A stretch of DNA of 64,000 bases from Mycolicibacter kumamotonensis (lineage in GTDB: Bacteria; Actinomycetota; Actinomycetes; Mycobacteriales; Mycobacteriaceae). The notes beneath the pieces are model-generated. The model made no database searches. It saw only the letters and a program-made list of their open reading frames with translations, and was not told the DNA's origin. The position numbers were made by a program, and so were the translations under genes. Positions 1 to 8,035 of this stretch are shown here, piece after piece (position 1 is the first letter of the stretch; each line of letters starts with the position of its first letter). The stretch lies in contig NZ_MVHU01000002.1 in NCBI RefSeq assembly GCF_002086285.1, forward strand, positions 62,001 to 126,000, in the 5' to 3' direction.

Positions 1-2
1 GA

Positions 3-557
3 TTCGACACCGTGATCGAGGCGCTGACCACCGTTCCCTCCGCCGAGCTGGTGATCGCCGGCGGACCCCGACGTAGCGAACTCGACACTGTCCCGGAGAC
101 ATCTCGCCTGCGGAAGCTGGCCGCAGATCTCGGTGTGGCAGACCGGGTTTCGCTGTTGGGGTCGATCGCCCGCGAGGATATGCCGGCGTTGCTGCGGTCG
201 GCGGACGTGGTGACGTGTACGCCGTGGTATGAACCGTTCGGCGTCGTAGCGCTGGAGGCGATGGCCTGCGGGGCGCCCGTAGTGGCCTCGGCGGTAGGCG
301 GCATGCTCGACACGGTCGTCCATGACGTGACGGGTCTGCTGATTCCGCCGAGGGATCCGCGGGCGTGCGCGAATGCCGTCAACGCCATTCTGCGGGATCG
401 CCGGGCCGCATCCGGCTTCGGCGCCGCCGGGCGGGAACGGGCCTGCTCGCGCTATTCCTGGGACCGCATCGCGACCGACATGCTGCGGGTGTACGACCGA
501 CTGCTGCCGGTTGCGGTTCCGGCCCGCAGCACCGCCTGGGCATCGAAGTCCGGGTGA
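3..557 (+). CDS. Family 4 glycosyltransferase, C-terminal part (partial)
   Basis: This is the C-terminal ~184 residues of a group 1/GT4 glycosyltransferase; the gene enters the window already open, so its start is missing. The visible part is the nucleotide-sugar binding Rossmann domain. It holds the GT4 signature in which two glutamates flank a short loop (EPFGVVALE), followed by MACGAPVVAS and a GLLIPPRD stretch typical of retaining GT-B enzymes. It ends in a helical tail (YSWDRIATDMLRVY). The family moves a sugar from an NDP-sugar to a lipid, glycan or small-molecule acceptor. Acceptor and donor cannot be told from this fragment. No gene within 100 bases downstream shares its strand and topic. 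Confidence 0.85.
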   Translation, partial: FDTVIEALTTVPSAELVIAGGPRRSELDTVPETSRLRKLAADLGVADRVSLLGSIAREDMPALLRSADVVTCTPWYEPFGVVALEAMACGAPVVASAVGGMLDTVVHDVTGLLIPPRDPRACANAVNAILRDRRAASGFGAAGRERACSRYSWDRIATDMLRVYDRLLPVAVPARSTAWASKSG

Positions 558-705
558 GCCGCAGACGAATGTGTAACTCCTGAGCGTCATTTGGCTGATT
601 ATTGGTTCCGGCCCGAGTAGGTAAGTGCTGAGTCAAACCGGTTGCCGTGTCCGGCCCATCGGAGGAGCATGAACGCATCGAATGGGCCTCCGGCGGAGCA
701 ACGAG

Positions 706-1416
706 ATGGTGGTGACCGACCGCAACGATCTGATGGGCGATGTGGCCGATCTGGTTCACACGCTCGATCAGCGAGCGGATGTCGACGCAGAGGGTGCGCT
801 GGATGAGCTGGTCGCGAACCTGCTCGCTCACATGCCCCGCGCCCAACACGCCGGTGCCACCCTGACGACGGATGACGGTGATGTGCAGACGCTGGCGGCG
901 ACCGGGGCCCACCCCGTTGCGCTCGACCGGATTCAGCGGCGGCTGCGGGAGGGGCCGTGCCTGAGCGCGGCGTGGAAACACCACGTCGTTCGGATGGACG
1001 ACATCTGCTGTGATGACAGGTGGCCGGACTTCTGCCGGGAGGTGGCGGCAACAACACCGATCCGATCCATCCTGGCGTTCGAGTTGTTCACCGGGCAGGG
1101 TTCCACCGGGGCCCTGAACTTCTACGCCGAAACGCCCGATGCCTTCGACGACGATGCGGTGGAAGTGGGTTTGACCCTGGCCACCCACGCTGCGCTGGCC
1201 TGGCACATGGTGCGCCGCGACGAGCAGTTCCGCAGTGCGCTGGCCTCCCGCGATGTCATCGGGCAGGCCAAGGGGATGCTCATGGAACGGTTCGACATCG
1301 ACGCGGTACGCGCCTTCGAACTGCTCAAGCGCCTGTCGCAGAACATGAACACCCCGCTGGCCGACGTGGCCCAGCGGGTGGTCGGCCGGCACGGCAGCGC
1401 CATCCCGCCTCGGTGA
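706..1416 (+). CDS. GAF-ANTAR domain protein (RNA-binding antiterminator type)
   Basis: The protein has 236 residues: an N-terminal GAF-type sensory domain (about 20-160) and a C-terminal ANTAR domain (about 175-230, GQAKGMLMERFDIDAVRAF). ANTAR domains bind paired-hairpin leaders in nascent RNA and prevent termination; the GAF part would sense a small molecule or redox state. I chose ATG 706 because GGAG lies 8 bases upstream. An in-frame ATG at 682 has no ribosome site. A stronger GGAGG lies just before ATG 669, which opens a different frame (see findings). The gene converges on the STAS-HATPase gene and sits close to a PAS-ANTAR gene, so the three look like a signalling cluster. Confidence 0.88.
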   Translation: MVVTDRNDLMGDVADLVHTLDQRADVDAEGALDELVANLLAHMPRAQHAGATLTTDDGDVQTLAATGAHPVALDRIQRRLREGPCLSAAWKHHVVRMDDICCDDRWPDFCREVAATTPIRSILAFELFTGQGSTGALNFYAETPDAFDDDAVEVGLTLATHAALAWHMVRRDEQFRSALASRDVIGQAKGMLMERFDIDAVRAFELLKRLSQNMNTPLADVAQRVVGRHGSAIPPR

Positions 1417-1426
1417 TCGCCGAACC

Positions 1427-2191
1427 TCATAGCCGGTTCTCCGGCCCGATCACGGCCCATACCGTCTTGCCGTTCGAGGTGGGGCTGCTGCCCCAAGCGC
1501 GGCACAACGCCCCCAGCACCGCCAGGCCGGAGGTCTGATCAGCGCCACCGTCGGCCGCTTCGCGCAGTACGGCCGGTGCAGGGTCGGTGTCCTCAACCGC
1601 GATGGTGACTGCGGAGTCGATCCATTCCAGTATGACCACCAGTGGGCTTCGGGTGTGGCGAAGCACGTTCTCCACCAGCACCTCGACAATCACCTTGGCG
1701 GCGGGGATCAGCTGGCCCTGCGACCAGTTGGCCAGCCACTCGTCTACGAAGTCCCGCGAGCCGCGTAGGCTGCTCGGCCGATGGGGGAGCTCGATGCGGG
1801 CCCGCCGGCGCGGTGAAGCGCCGGGCACCAGCGAGGCCAACGCGGCTTCGAGGTCGGCGTACACCGATACATGGCGGGTCACGCCGGCGCGCGTGATCCG
1901 CTCAGCCACGTCCGCTCGCGGGCAGACCAACAGGATCGGGATATCGGGCCAGGTGCTCACATACCAGCGGGCGCTGGTGAACACCGACCACGCCGAGGAC
2001 GCCGGAACATCCAGACCGCTGACATCGACCACCACGGCCTGCGGTTCGTCGAGCGCGGCATTGATCACGCGGTCGCGCAGAGCCCGGTAGGTGTCGCTGT
2101 CCAGCGTGCCGGCCGGCTTCAGCAGGCAGACCCCGGCCACGGTATCGGCGGACACCGTGAGTCGACTAGGGCGCCTATTCAGGCCGGGCAT
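1427..2191 (-). CDS. STAS plus HATPase fusion, anti-sigma/anti-anti-sigma type regulator
   Basis: The protein has 254 residues and fuses two parts of a partner-switching system. The N-terminal STAS domain (about 10-110, with VVVDVSGLDVPASSAW at the position of the antagonist serine) is followed by an RsbW-like HATPase domain (about 130-250, with the N-box VLVENVLRHT). RsbW-type kinases phosphorylate STAS antagonists and hold sigma factors, in mycobacteria notably sigma-F. Having both in one chain suggests self-contained switching. I chose ATG 2191 because GAGG lies 7 bases upstream; longer versions to 2245 read through a 10-base tandem repeat and look non-coding. The ends of this gene and the GAF-ANTAR gene are 10 bases apart, tail to tail. 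Confidence 0.85.
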   Translation of the reverse strand: MPGLNRRPSRLTVSADTVAGVCLLKPAGTLDSDTYRALRDRVINAALDEPQAVVVDVSGLDVPASSAWSVFTSARWYVSTWPDIPILLVCPRADVAERITRAGVTRHVSVYADLEAALASLVPGASPRRRARIELPHRPSSLRGSRDFVDEWLANWSQGQLIPAAKVIVEVLVENVLRHTRSPLVVILEWIDSAVTIAVEDTDPAPAVLREAADGGADQTSGLAVLGALCRAWGSSPTSNGKTVWAVIGPENRL

Positions 2192-2210
2192 CGAGCACCT
2201 CGGCGACATA

Positions 2211-2230
2211 GTCGGTCTCGGTCGGTCTCG
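2211..2230. repeat. Two perfect tandem copies of a 10-base unit
   Basis: The unit GTCGGTCTCG occurs twice head to tail, 20 bases upstream of the STAS-HATPase start codon on the minus strand. It may be a regulatory half-site pair or simple slippage. Confidence 0.6.
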
Positions 2231-2366
2231 GCCGGCAGGCTGCACAGTTCGCCGACGTCGGGACCGGATTCGCCTGCCATCGCATTCACCACCGTCAGGT
2301 GGCTATCCTCCGGACAGCGCCGGCAATCCCACCCCGGTGGTCTCCGCAGCGGTCTTGGCGTCCGCG

Positions 2367-2999
2367 TCAGGTCACGGTGAGAAGAGTGTGGTCCAGATCC
2401 GAAAGCACCTCGGTCGGCAACCTACCGGTGAAGGCCGCCAGGAAGCGGGCCGATAGATCGCGTACCTTGACATTGGTCTCCTGTGAACGCCACACCAGGA
2501 TGTCGAACGCCCGCTCCGCGGAGATGCGGTACGCGACCATCAGCACGCCCTTGGCCTGCTCGATCACCGCACGCGACTCGGCGACCTCGGAGACGACGGC
2601 GCTGACATCCTTCTGCAGCACCCGGGTGACATCGACATAGAACCCGGCGGTTCCGATCACGACGCCCCCGTCGTCGAGCATGCGGTCACCGATCACGATC
2701 ACCCAGTGGACCTGCCCGGCGGTGTCGATGATCCGGTGCCGGCTGCTGAACGGCTCGCCCTGCAGGACCCGGTCCAGGACCTCGGCGACCTGGCGGCGAT
2801 CCTCGGGATGCTTGTGCTGCAGCAGCAGCTGGGTGTCGGGCTCAACCGTGCCCGGCTCGTAGCCGTGCATGCGGGCGACCGCGTCCGACCACTCCCAGCG
2901 TTGCTCGCCGAGCCAGTACCGGAACCGGCCGACCCGCTGTGGCTCGCCGTGGCCTACGACGAGGTCGAGGTCACTGTGGACCTCGGAGTCGTCGCCCAT
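2367..2999 (-). CDS. PAS-ANTAR domain protein
   Basis: The protein has 210 residues. A PAS fold covers about 20-135 (FRYWLGEQRWEWSDAVARMH, then HPEDRRQVAEVLDRVLQGEPF and HWVIVIGDRMLDDGG). An ANTAR domain covers about 140-195 (AVIEQAKGVLMVAYRISAERAF). It is expected to bind a ligand or sense redox and to act on transcription elongation by binding RNA. ATG 2999 is the most likely start; GTG 3032, preceded by AAGGCAGG, is a credible alternative adding 11 residues. It is the second ANTAR protein within 2.5 kb, on the opposite strand from the first, which suggests parallel input channels rather than a simple duplication because the sensor domains differ. Confidence 0.85.
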   Translation of the reverse strand: MGDDSEVHSDLDLVVGHGEPQRVGRFRYWLGEQRWEWSDAVARMHGYEPGTVEPDTQLLLQHKHPEDRRQVAEVLDRVLQGEPFSSRHRIIDTAGQVHWVIVIGDRMLDDGGVVIGTAGFYVDVTRVLQKDVSAVVSEVAESRAVIEQAKGVLMVAYRISAERAFDILVWRSQETNVKVRDLSARFLAAFTGRLPTEVLSDLDHTLLTVT

Positions 3000-3208
3000 C
3001 GGCGGCACGATCTCATTGACATTCCCGACCACCGCAAACCTGCCTTCTCGTACCTGAACAGTATGAGCCCATTCCAACGACCGGCGGGCGATCCGCGGTC
3101 TGGAATCGCAGGAATACATGCACGGACGATCTGGACCGGCGCTACTTTCTGAACGCCCGAGCCCGGTAACTCTCCACAATGTACCCAGGTCGTGCAACTG
3201 CAAGTCAT

Positions 3209-3234
3209 GTTTTCGCCGCGGCGCCGCTGGGTAA
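3209..3234 (+). promoter_or_regulatory. Sigma-F-like promoter of the MPT63-like gene
   Basis: GTTT (3209-3212), a 16-base spacer, then GGGTAA (3229-3234). This matches the mycobacterial sigma-F consensus of GTTT, 15-17 bases, GGGTAT at nine of ten positions. It lies 70 bases before GTG 3304. Confidence 0.6.
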
Positions 3235-3303
3235 GTGCTGGGGGAGGTGCGGTGATACTCCAGCAAAGGGGTCGCCGCAGGAACGTCAGGGAAGGAGCCA
3301 CAA

Positions 3304-3783
3304 GTGAAGCTCTCCAAGACTGCTGCCAAGACTGCAGCCGGGGCGGCCGGAATCGCCGCGCTGAGCGTTTTCTCCGCGACGACCGCCATGGCCGAGCCGG
3401 CGATCCAGCCGTTCGGCACGCCCGAACAGCTCAACGACGGGGCGATGGCGACGTCGTATACGGTCAGCAACCTGGGACCGGCGAACGTCGTCATTCCGGG
3501 GTACCAGCCCCGCGGCAAGTTGTATCAGGCCGACGTGACGGCCCGCGCCGACCGCGGCACGGTGACCCCGGTGGTCGCCGACTTCAACGCCAGGGCGGCC
3601 AACAGCGACACCTACCGGGTGATCAACACAGTGCCCACGCCGGGCGGTATCAACCCCGGCCCGATCGCCCAGGGTGCCGCGGCCAACGGCAAGATCTACT
3701 TCGACGTCACCGGCCCGCCGCCGGACGGAGTTGTGTACAACGACGGCGTCGAGGACGTGCTGATCTGGACCAGTAAGGCCTGA
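3304..3783 (+). CDS. MPT63-like secreted protein (DUF1942)
   Basis: This is a 159-residue exported protein of the MPT63/MPB63 family, small immunoglobulin-like beta-sandwich proteins secreted by mycobacteria, of unknown function. A Sec signal peptide covers residues 1-30 with a likely cut after AMA. The mature part has the family landmarks YTVSNLGPANVVIPGY, GTVTPVVADFNARAANS, NGKIYFDVTGPPP and a terminal EDVLIW. The start is GTG 3304 behind GGAAGGAG. It has its own sigma-F-like promoter and a terminator hairpin directly after the stop, so it is probably monocistronic and induced by stress or in stationary phase. Confidence 0.9.
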   Translation: MKLSKTAAKTAAGAAGIAALSVFSATTAMAEPAIQPFGTPEQLNDGAMATSYTVSNLGPANVVIPGYQPRGKLYQADVTARADRGTVTPVVADFNARAANSDTYRVINTVPTPGGINPGPIAQGAAANGKIYFDVTGPPPDGVVYNDGVEDVLIWTSKA

Positions 3784-3797
3784 GTCCGAGCCGAGAT

Positions 3798-3822
3798 GGG
3801 CCCGATCGTATGGATCGGGCTC
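3798..3822 (+). terminator. Hairpin terminator after the MPT63-like gene
   Basis: The stem GCCCGATC/GATCGGGC with loop GTATG extends outward by one G-T and one G-C pair to ten pairs. It starts 15 bases after the stop codon. No long U tract follows, as is common for mycobacterial terminators. Confidence 0.65.
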
Positions 3823-3890
3823 ATTCGGATGTGCCCGTGCGCTCGACCTGTCCGCCGCCACGGCGGCCGGCAGGCCGAATCGAGGACCGC

Positions 3891-3916
3891 GATTCGGCTG
3901 CCGCTGCGCCGGGTAT
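3891..3916 (+). promoter_or_regulatory. Sigma-F-like promoter of the 3926-udgX operon
   Basis: GATT (3891-3894), 16 bases, GGGTAT (3911-3916). The -10 is perfect and the -35 has one change from GTTT. The -10 begins 15 bases before ATG 3926, the same distance as at 8021, 25757, 26801 and 33411. Confidence 0.5.
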
Positions 3917-3925
3917 GCCCGGCTC

Positions 3926-4195
3926 ATGACGATCCTGGGTTATGCGCTGTCCTGCGCGCGGTTTCATCCCCACGCGTTGGTGGTGCGCACCGCGCACGCC
4001 GTATGGGCCAGTGCGCAGCTTCCCGGTGAGCTGGGGCAGAATCTGCCCACTACGGCGCATTTCGAGCAGGCCTCGAGTCTGGTCGCCGCCGAGGCGTTGG
4101 CGCAGGCGGTGCCTGCCGTCCAGCAGATCGGTGAAGACCGGGAGCGGTTCTTCGACTTCTGGGAATCCGGGGTCGTTTTGGAGTTGGCGGCGTGA
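3926..4195 (+). CDS. Small conserved-looking protein, first gene of the udgX operon
   Basis: The protein has 89 residues and I do not recognise its family. It has no signal peptide or membrane segment and looks like a small all-helical soluble protein (HFEQASSLVAAEALAQAV, then RERFFDFWESG). Its stop overlaps the GTG start of udgX in a GTGA, so the two are translationally coupled. A sigma-F-like -10 lies exactly 15 bases before ATG 3926, and there is no ribosome site, which fits a short-leader or nearly leaderless message. The coupling suggests a role beside UdgX in DNA damage or uracil handling, but that is inference. Confidence 0.65.
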   Translation: MTILGYALSCARFHPHALVVRTAHAVWASAQLPGELGQNLPTTAHFEQASSLVAAEALAQAVPAVQQIGEDRERFFDFWESGVVLELAA

Positions 4196-4884
4196 GCGCA
4201 ACCACGAAAGTGCCTGGGGCGCAGCGTTATCTGCCGCAGAAGCGGACGCTGAGCGCACTACGGGCCGCGGCCGCGGGGTGTCACGGCTGCGAGCTGTACC
4301 GCAACGCCACCCAGACGGTGTTCGGCGAGGGTCGCCGCGGTGCACCGCTGATGCTGGTCGGTGAGCAACCCGGTGACCACGAGGACCGTCAGGGGCACCC
4401 GTTCGTCGGCCCGGCCGGGCGGCTGCTGGACCGCGCACTGCATGATGCGGGCATTGACCCGGAATCGGTCTATACGACCAACGCGGTCAAGCATTTCAAG
4501 TTCACCCGCCGCGAGGGCAAACGCCGGATCCATCAGAAGCCGAGCCGCACCGAGGTGGTCGCGTGCCGGCCGTGGCTGATCGCCGAGATCGAGGCGGTGC
4601 ACCCGCAACTGGTGGTCTGCCTGGGGGCCAGCGCGGCGCAATCGCTGCTGGGCCCGGCGTTCCGGGTCTCCGCCTCGCGGGGGGAGCTGCTGAGCCCGCC
4701 GACGGAATCGAGCTGGCGGGCTCAGTTGCTGGCCACCGTGCACCCCTCGGCGGTGCTGCGGGATAGCAGCGACCGGCGCGAGGCCTACCGCGCGTTCGTC
4801 GACGACCTGCGGGTGGCCGGCGGTGCCGTGACAAAAGGGAACGCTTGGGCCACGGCGCTGTTTGACAACGACGGTGACGGGTAA
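4192..4884 (+). CDS. udgX: UdgX, uracil-DNA cross-linking glycosylase
   Basis: The protein has 230 residues of the family 4-related uracil-DNA glycosylase superfamily. It shows the UdgX hallmarks: the active-site motif GEQPGD, a basic insertion ending KRRIH, and four cysteines (CHGC, ACRPW, VCLG) that would hold a [4Fe-4S] cluster. In the M. smegmatis enzyme the histidine of KRRIH attacks the deoxyribose after uracil removal and leaves the protein covalently bound to the abasic site. The equivalent here is His114. The motif HPSAVLR near the C-terminus is the second catalytic loop. It follows the 3926 gene with a 4-base overlap. Its last 25 bases contain the promoter-like sequence of the next gene. 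Confidence 0.93.
   Translation: MSATTKVPGAQRYLPQKRTLSALRAAAAGCHGCELYRNATQTVFGEGRRGAPLMLVGEQPGDHEDRQGHPFVGPAGRLLDRALHDAGIDPESVYTTNAVKHFKFTRREGKRRIHQKPSRTEVVACRPWLIAEIEAVHPQLVVCLGASAAQSLLGPAFRVSASRGELLSPPTESSWRAQLLATVHPSAVLRDSSDRREAYRAFVDDLRVAGGAVTKGNAWATALFDNDGDG
4860..4884 (+). promoter_or_regulatory. Sigma-F-like promoter of the TPP-enzyme gene
   Basis: GTTT (4860-4863), 15 bases, GGGTAA (4879-4884). It lies inside the 3' end of udgX and ends exactly at its stop codon, 28 bases before ATG 4912. Confidence 0.5.
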
Positions 4885-4911
4885 CCGTGTGCCGATAGAA
4901 GGGAGCGCGCC

Positions 4912-6732
4912 ATGCCGAAAACCGCGGACTTCATCATCGACCGGTTACGCCAGTGGGGGGTGCACCGGATCTTCGGATATCCCGGTGACGGCATCCTCTC
5001 CATGCTGGGCGCTCTGGACCGTGCCGGAGGCGATCCGGAACTGATCCAGCCCCGGCACGAGGAGATGGGCGCCTTCATGGCCACCGGCCACGCCAAGTTC
5101 ACCGGCGAGCTCGGCTGCTGCCTGGCCACCTCCGGCGGCGGAGCGATCCACCTGCTCAACGGGCTCTATGACGCCAAACTCGATCACCAGCCGGTGGTCG
5201 CCATCGTCGGTCAGCAGAAGCGGATGTCGCTGGGGGCGGCATTCCAACAGGAGATCGACCCGATGTCGCTGTTCAAGGACGTCTCGTCGGACTTCATCCA
5301 GACCTGCATGGCCCCCGTTCAGGCGAGGCATCTGGTGGACCGGGCGTGCAAGGTGGCCCTGACCAACAGAACGGTGGCCACCATCATCCTGCCGGAGGAC
5401 GTCGCCGAAGAGGACGCGGTGCCCTCGCCCCCGCGGATGCACGGGGCGGTGTTCAGCAGTGTGGGCTGGTCCCGGTCGCGGATGCTTCCGGCTCAACCGG
5501 AGCTGCAGAAGGCCGCTGACATCCTCAACGACGCCGAGAAGGTGGCGATTCTGATCGGTGCCGGCGCCGCCGATGCCTCAGATGAAGTGGTGCAGGTCGC
5601 CGAATTGCTCGGCGCAGGGGTGGCCAAGACCTCACTGGGCCGGGCGTCGCTGCCGGATGATCTGCCCTACGTCACTGGTCCGATCGGGCTGCTCGGCTCC
5701 ACAGCCAGCGAAGCGATGATGTCCGGTGCCGACACGTTGTTCATGATCGGGTCGAGTTTCCCCTACTCCGAATGGTTGCCCAAGGAAGGGCAGTGCCGGG
5801 GAGTGGAGATCAACCACGACGGGCGCATGATCGGCGTCCGGTATCCGATGGACGCCAATTTGATCGGCGACTCCAAAGACACTCTGCAAGAGCTGATTCC
5901 ACTGCTCAAGCGCAAAGAAGACCGCTCTTGGCGTAAGAAGATCGAAGGCGAAGTGCAGGAGTGGTGGCGGGTGCTCGACAAGCGGGCCCACGACAAGGCG
6001 GACCCGCTCAACCCTGAGCTGGTGGTGCACGAGCTGTCCAAGCGACTGCCCGACAACTCCGTCATCACCACCGACGCCGGCTCGGTGGCCAACTGGTGGG
6101 CGCGGCACCTGCGGCTGCGGCCGGGGATGGCTGCCTCGCTGGCCGGAAACCTCGCCACCATGGGGCCAGGTACGCCGTATGCGATCGCCGCGAAGCTTGC
6201 CCATCCGGGCCGCCCGGTGATCGCTCTGGTGGGCGACGGGGTGTTCCAGATGAACGGCATGGCCGAGATGATCACCGTCAAGCGGTACAAGGAGCGGCTG
6301 TCCAAAGGCCCGCTCATCTTCTGCGTGTTCAACAACCAAGACCTCAACCAGGTCACGTTCGAGCAGCGGGCGATGGGCGGGGAGAAGAAATTCGAAGGCT
6401 CCCAACACATCCCGGATGTGCCGTACGCAGAGTTCGCCAAAATGCTCGGTCTGACCGGCATTCGCTGCGATGACCCGAAGAACATCGGGCACGCCTGGGA
6501 TCAGGCGTTGGCCGCCAGTAGCCCGGTGGTGCTGGAAGTGGTCGTCGATCCCGACATCGCACCGGTCCCACCGCAGATCAGGATGGACATCGCGAAGAAC
6601 ACCGCCAAGGCGATGCTCAAAGATCCCGACCGGGTCAGCATCGCCACCAAGAACGCCAAACAGAAGATGCACGAGTTCACCGAATCCGCCCGTCAGACCG
6701 TCCGCGACCTGCGCGACAAGTCCGACGAATGA
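4912..6732 (+). CDS. Thiamine-pyrophosphate enzyme, pyruvate oxidase/acetolactate synthase-like
   Basis: The protein has 606 residues with the three-domain layout of TPP-dependent decarboxylases and oxidases. The PYR domain (about 1-175) carries the activating glutamate in RHEEMGAFMATGHAKFTG. A central domain (about 195-335) follows. The PP domain (about 370-555) carries the GDG...NN thiamine-binding motif (GDGVFQMNGMAEM to FCVFNNQDLNQVTF). This type is usually annotated as pyruvate oxidase/pyruvate:quinone oxidoreductase (PoxB-like). It lacks a clear feature to separate it from acetolactate synthase, but no small regulatory subunit lies nearby, which favours an oxidase or dehydrogenase. A charged helical tail of about 40 residues could be a membrane-binding element as in PoxB. 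Start ATG 4912 follows GAAGGGAG. Confidence 0.82.
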   Translation: MPKTADFIIDRLRQWGVHRIFGYPGDGILSMLGALDRAGGDPELIQPRHEEMGAFMATGHAKFTGELGCCLATSGGGAIHLLNGLYDAKLDHQPVVAIVGQQKRMSLGAAFQQEIDPMSLFKDVSSDFIQTCMAPVQARHLVDRACKVALTNRTVATIILPEDVAEEDAVPSPPRMHGAVFSSVGWSRSRMLPAQPELQKAADILNDAEKVAILIGAGAADASDEVVQVAELLGAGVAKTSLGRASLPDDLPYVTGPIGLLGSTASEAMMSGADTLFMIGSSFPYSEWLPKEGQCRGVEINHDGRMIGVRYPMDANLIGDSKDTLQELIPLLKRKEDRSWRKKIEGEVQEWWRVLDKRAHDKADPLNPELVVHELSKRLPDNSVITTDAGSVANWWARHLRLRPGMAASLAGNLATMGPGTPYAIAAKLAHPGRPVIALVGDGVFQMNGMAEMITVKRYKERLSKGPLIFCVFNNQDLNQVTFEQRAMGGEKKFEGSQHIPDVPYAEFAKMLGLTGIRCDDPKNIGHAWDQALAASSPVVLEVVVDPDIAPVPPQIRMDIAKNTAKAMLKDPDRVSIATKNAKQKMHEFTESARQTVRDLRDKSDE

Positions 6733-6819
6733 GCCTGACCGGTCAGCGCCGGCCGGACCGGCGGCACTCTGTACGACGTTCAAAGGCGAGAGTGGCAGCA
6801 GCAGTCGTCGCGGTTCGCT

Positions 6820-7932
6820 TCAGGCGACGCGAAACTCGTCGAGGTCGACCTGTTTGACGGTAAGCCCGTGGCCGGGCGCGGTGCGATCCGGACGCAGCAC
6901 TCCGCCCGGTTCCGGCTCGATCACGCCGTCGAACGCCAGCCCTTCGATGCGCACGTGGTCGTGGAAATACTCCAGATGCCGCAGGTGCCATATCGCGGTG
7001 CCGACCTGGCTGCTGATCTGCGGGGCGCAGTGCAGTGATAGGTCCATGCCGCGGGCGTCGCACAGTGCCGCGACCCGCAGTACACCGGTGATCCCGAGGG
7101 CGCGGGTGACGTCGGCCTGCAGACAGTCCACCGCGCCGGCGGCCAGCATCTGCTGGAAATAGGGGAGGTGATAACCGTATTCGCCGGCAGCGATGTCCAT
7201 TCCCGGCGGCCCGTTTTCACTCAACCGGCGCAAGCCGTCCAGGTCATCGGAGCTCACCGGTTCCTCGAACCACCGAACGCCGTACTCGGAGAAGCGTTGT
7301 GCCCACCCCAACGCCTGCTTGCGCTGGTAGGCGCCGTTGGCGTCGACGAACAACTCGATGTCATCGCCGATCGCCGCGCGGGCCGCTGAGACCCGGCCGG
7401 TGTCGGCGTCCGGGTCACGGCCGACCTTCATCTTGACCCGCGGGATGCCGGCGTCGGCCCAGCCGCACAACTGCTCACACAGCGTGGCGTTGTCGTAGGA
7501 GGTGAACCCGCCGCTGCCGTAGATCGGGATGGCTTCGTGCACGGCACCGAGGGCGATGACCAGGGGCTCATCGAGCAGTCGTGCCCGCAGATCCCACAGG
7601 GCGATGTCGACCGCCGAGATCGCCTCGGCGACCACCCCCGGCTTACCCAGGTTGCGCGCCGCGTGTTGCATCGCGGCCCATCGGGCCGGCGGCTGCAACG
7701 CGTCCTCGCCGGTGACGACCTCGGCCAGCTTGTCGCGGACCACGGTGGCCACTGCGGTGCCGCCGTAGGTGTACCCGGTGCCGGCCGCCCCGCCGGCGTG
7801 CACCGTGACCAGCACGAAGGTGGTTGAGTTCCACGTGAGCGTGCCGTCGGACTCCGGGGCGTCGGTGGGGATGGAGTACACCGAGATCTCGACGGATTCG
7901 ATCGGGATGGCAGTTGCTGCGCGCGGGCTCAT
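6820..7932 (-). CDS. Enolase-superfamily enzyme (mandelate racemase/muconate cycloisomerase type)
   Basis: The protein has 370 residues: an N-terminal capping domain (about 10-130) and a TIM barrel. Visible catalytic landmarks are the lysine pair in VKMKVGRD (about 168), metal ligands in LFVDANGAY, RWFEEP and IAAGEYG, and a C-terminal histidine in LSLHCAPQIS. The lysine pair plus the histidine is typical of dehydratases and epimerases that abstract a proton next to a carboxylate. The substrate, probably an acid sugar or related carboxylic acid, is not evident. It is a single gene convergent with the TPP-enzyme gene, with 87 bases between their ends. Confidence 0.85.
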   Translation of the reverse strand: MSPRAATAIPIESVEISVYSIPTDAPESDGTLTWNSTTFVLVTVHAGGAAGTGYTYGGTAVATVVRDKLAEVVTGEDALQPPARWAAMQHAARNLGKPGVVAEAISAVDIALWDLRARLLDEPLVIALGAVHEAIPIYGSGGFTSYDNATLCEQLCGWADAGIPRVKMKVGRDPDADTGRVSAARAAIGDDIELFVDANGAYQRKQALGWAQRFSEYGVRWFEEPVSSDDLDGLRRLSENGPPGMDIAAGEYGYHLPYFQQMLAAGAVDCLQADVTRALGITGVLRVAALCDARGMDLSLHCAPQISSQVGTAIWHLRHLEYFHDHVRIEGLAFDGVIEPEPGGVLRPDRTAPGHGLTVKQVDLDEFRVA

Positions 7933-8000
7933 CGATGGTGACTACCCGCGACGCGGAAGGGGTATGCCCGGGACGCGCGCACCGATGCGGGATCGTCGAC

Positions 8001-8026
8001 GTTTGTCAGCTGCCGCGGCCGGGTAA
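8001..8026 (+). promoter_or_regulatory. Sigma-F-like promoter of the methyltransferase-CDGSH operon
   Basis: GTTT (8001-8004), 16 bases, GGGTAA (8021-8026). The -10 begins 15 bases before GTG 8036, so the transcript would be leaderless or nearly so. Confidence 0.6.
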
Positions 8027-8035
8027 ACCGGCTAC

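Noticed and set aside
6747..6763. Short GC-only inverted repeat after the TPP-enzyme gene
   Set aside because: A 6-bp CGCCGG/CCGGCG repeat is expected by chance in DNA of this composition; not called as a terminator.
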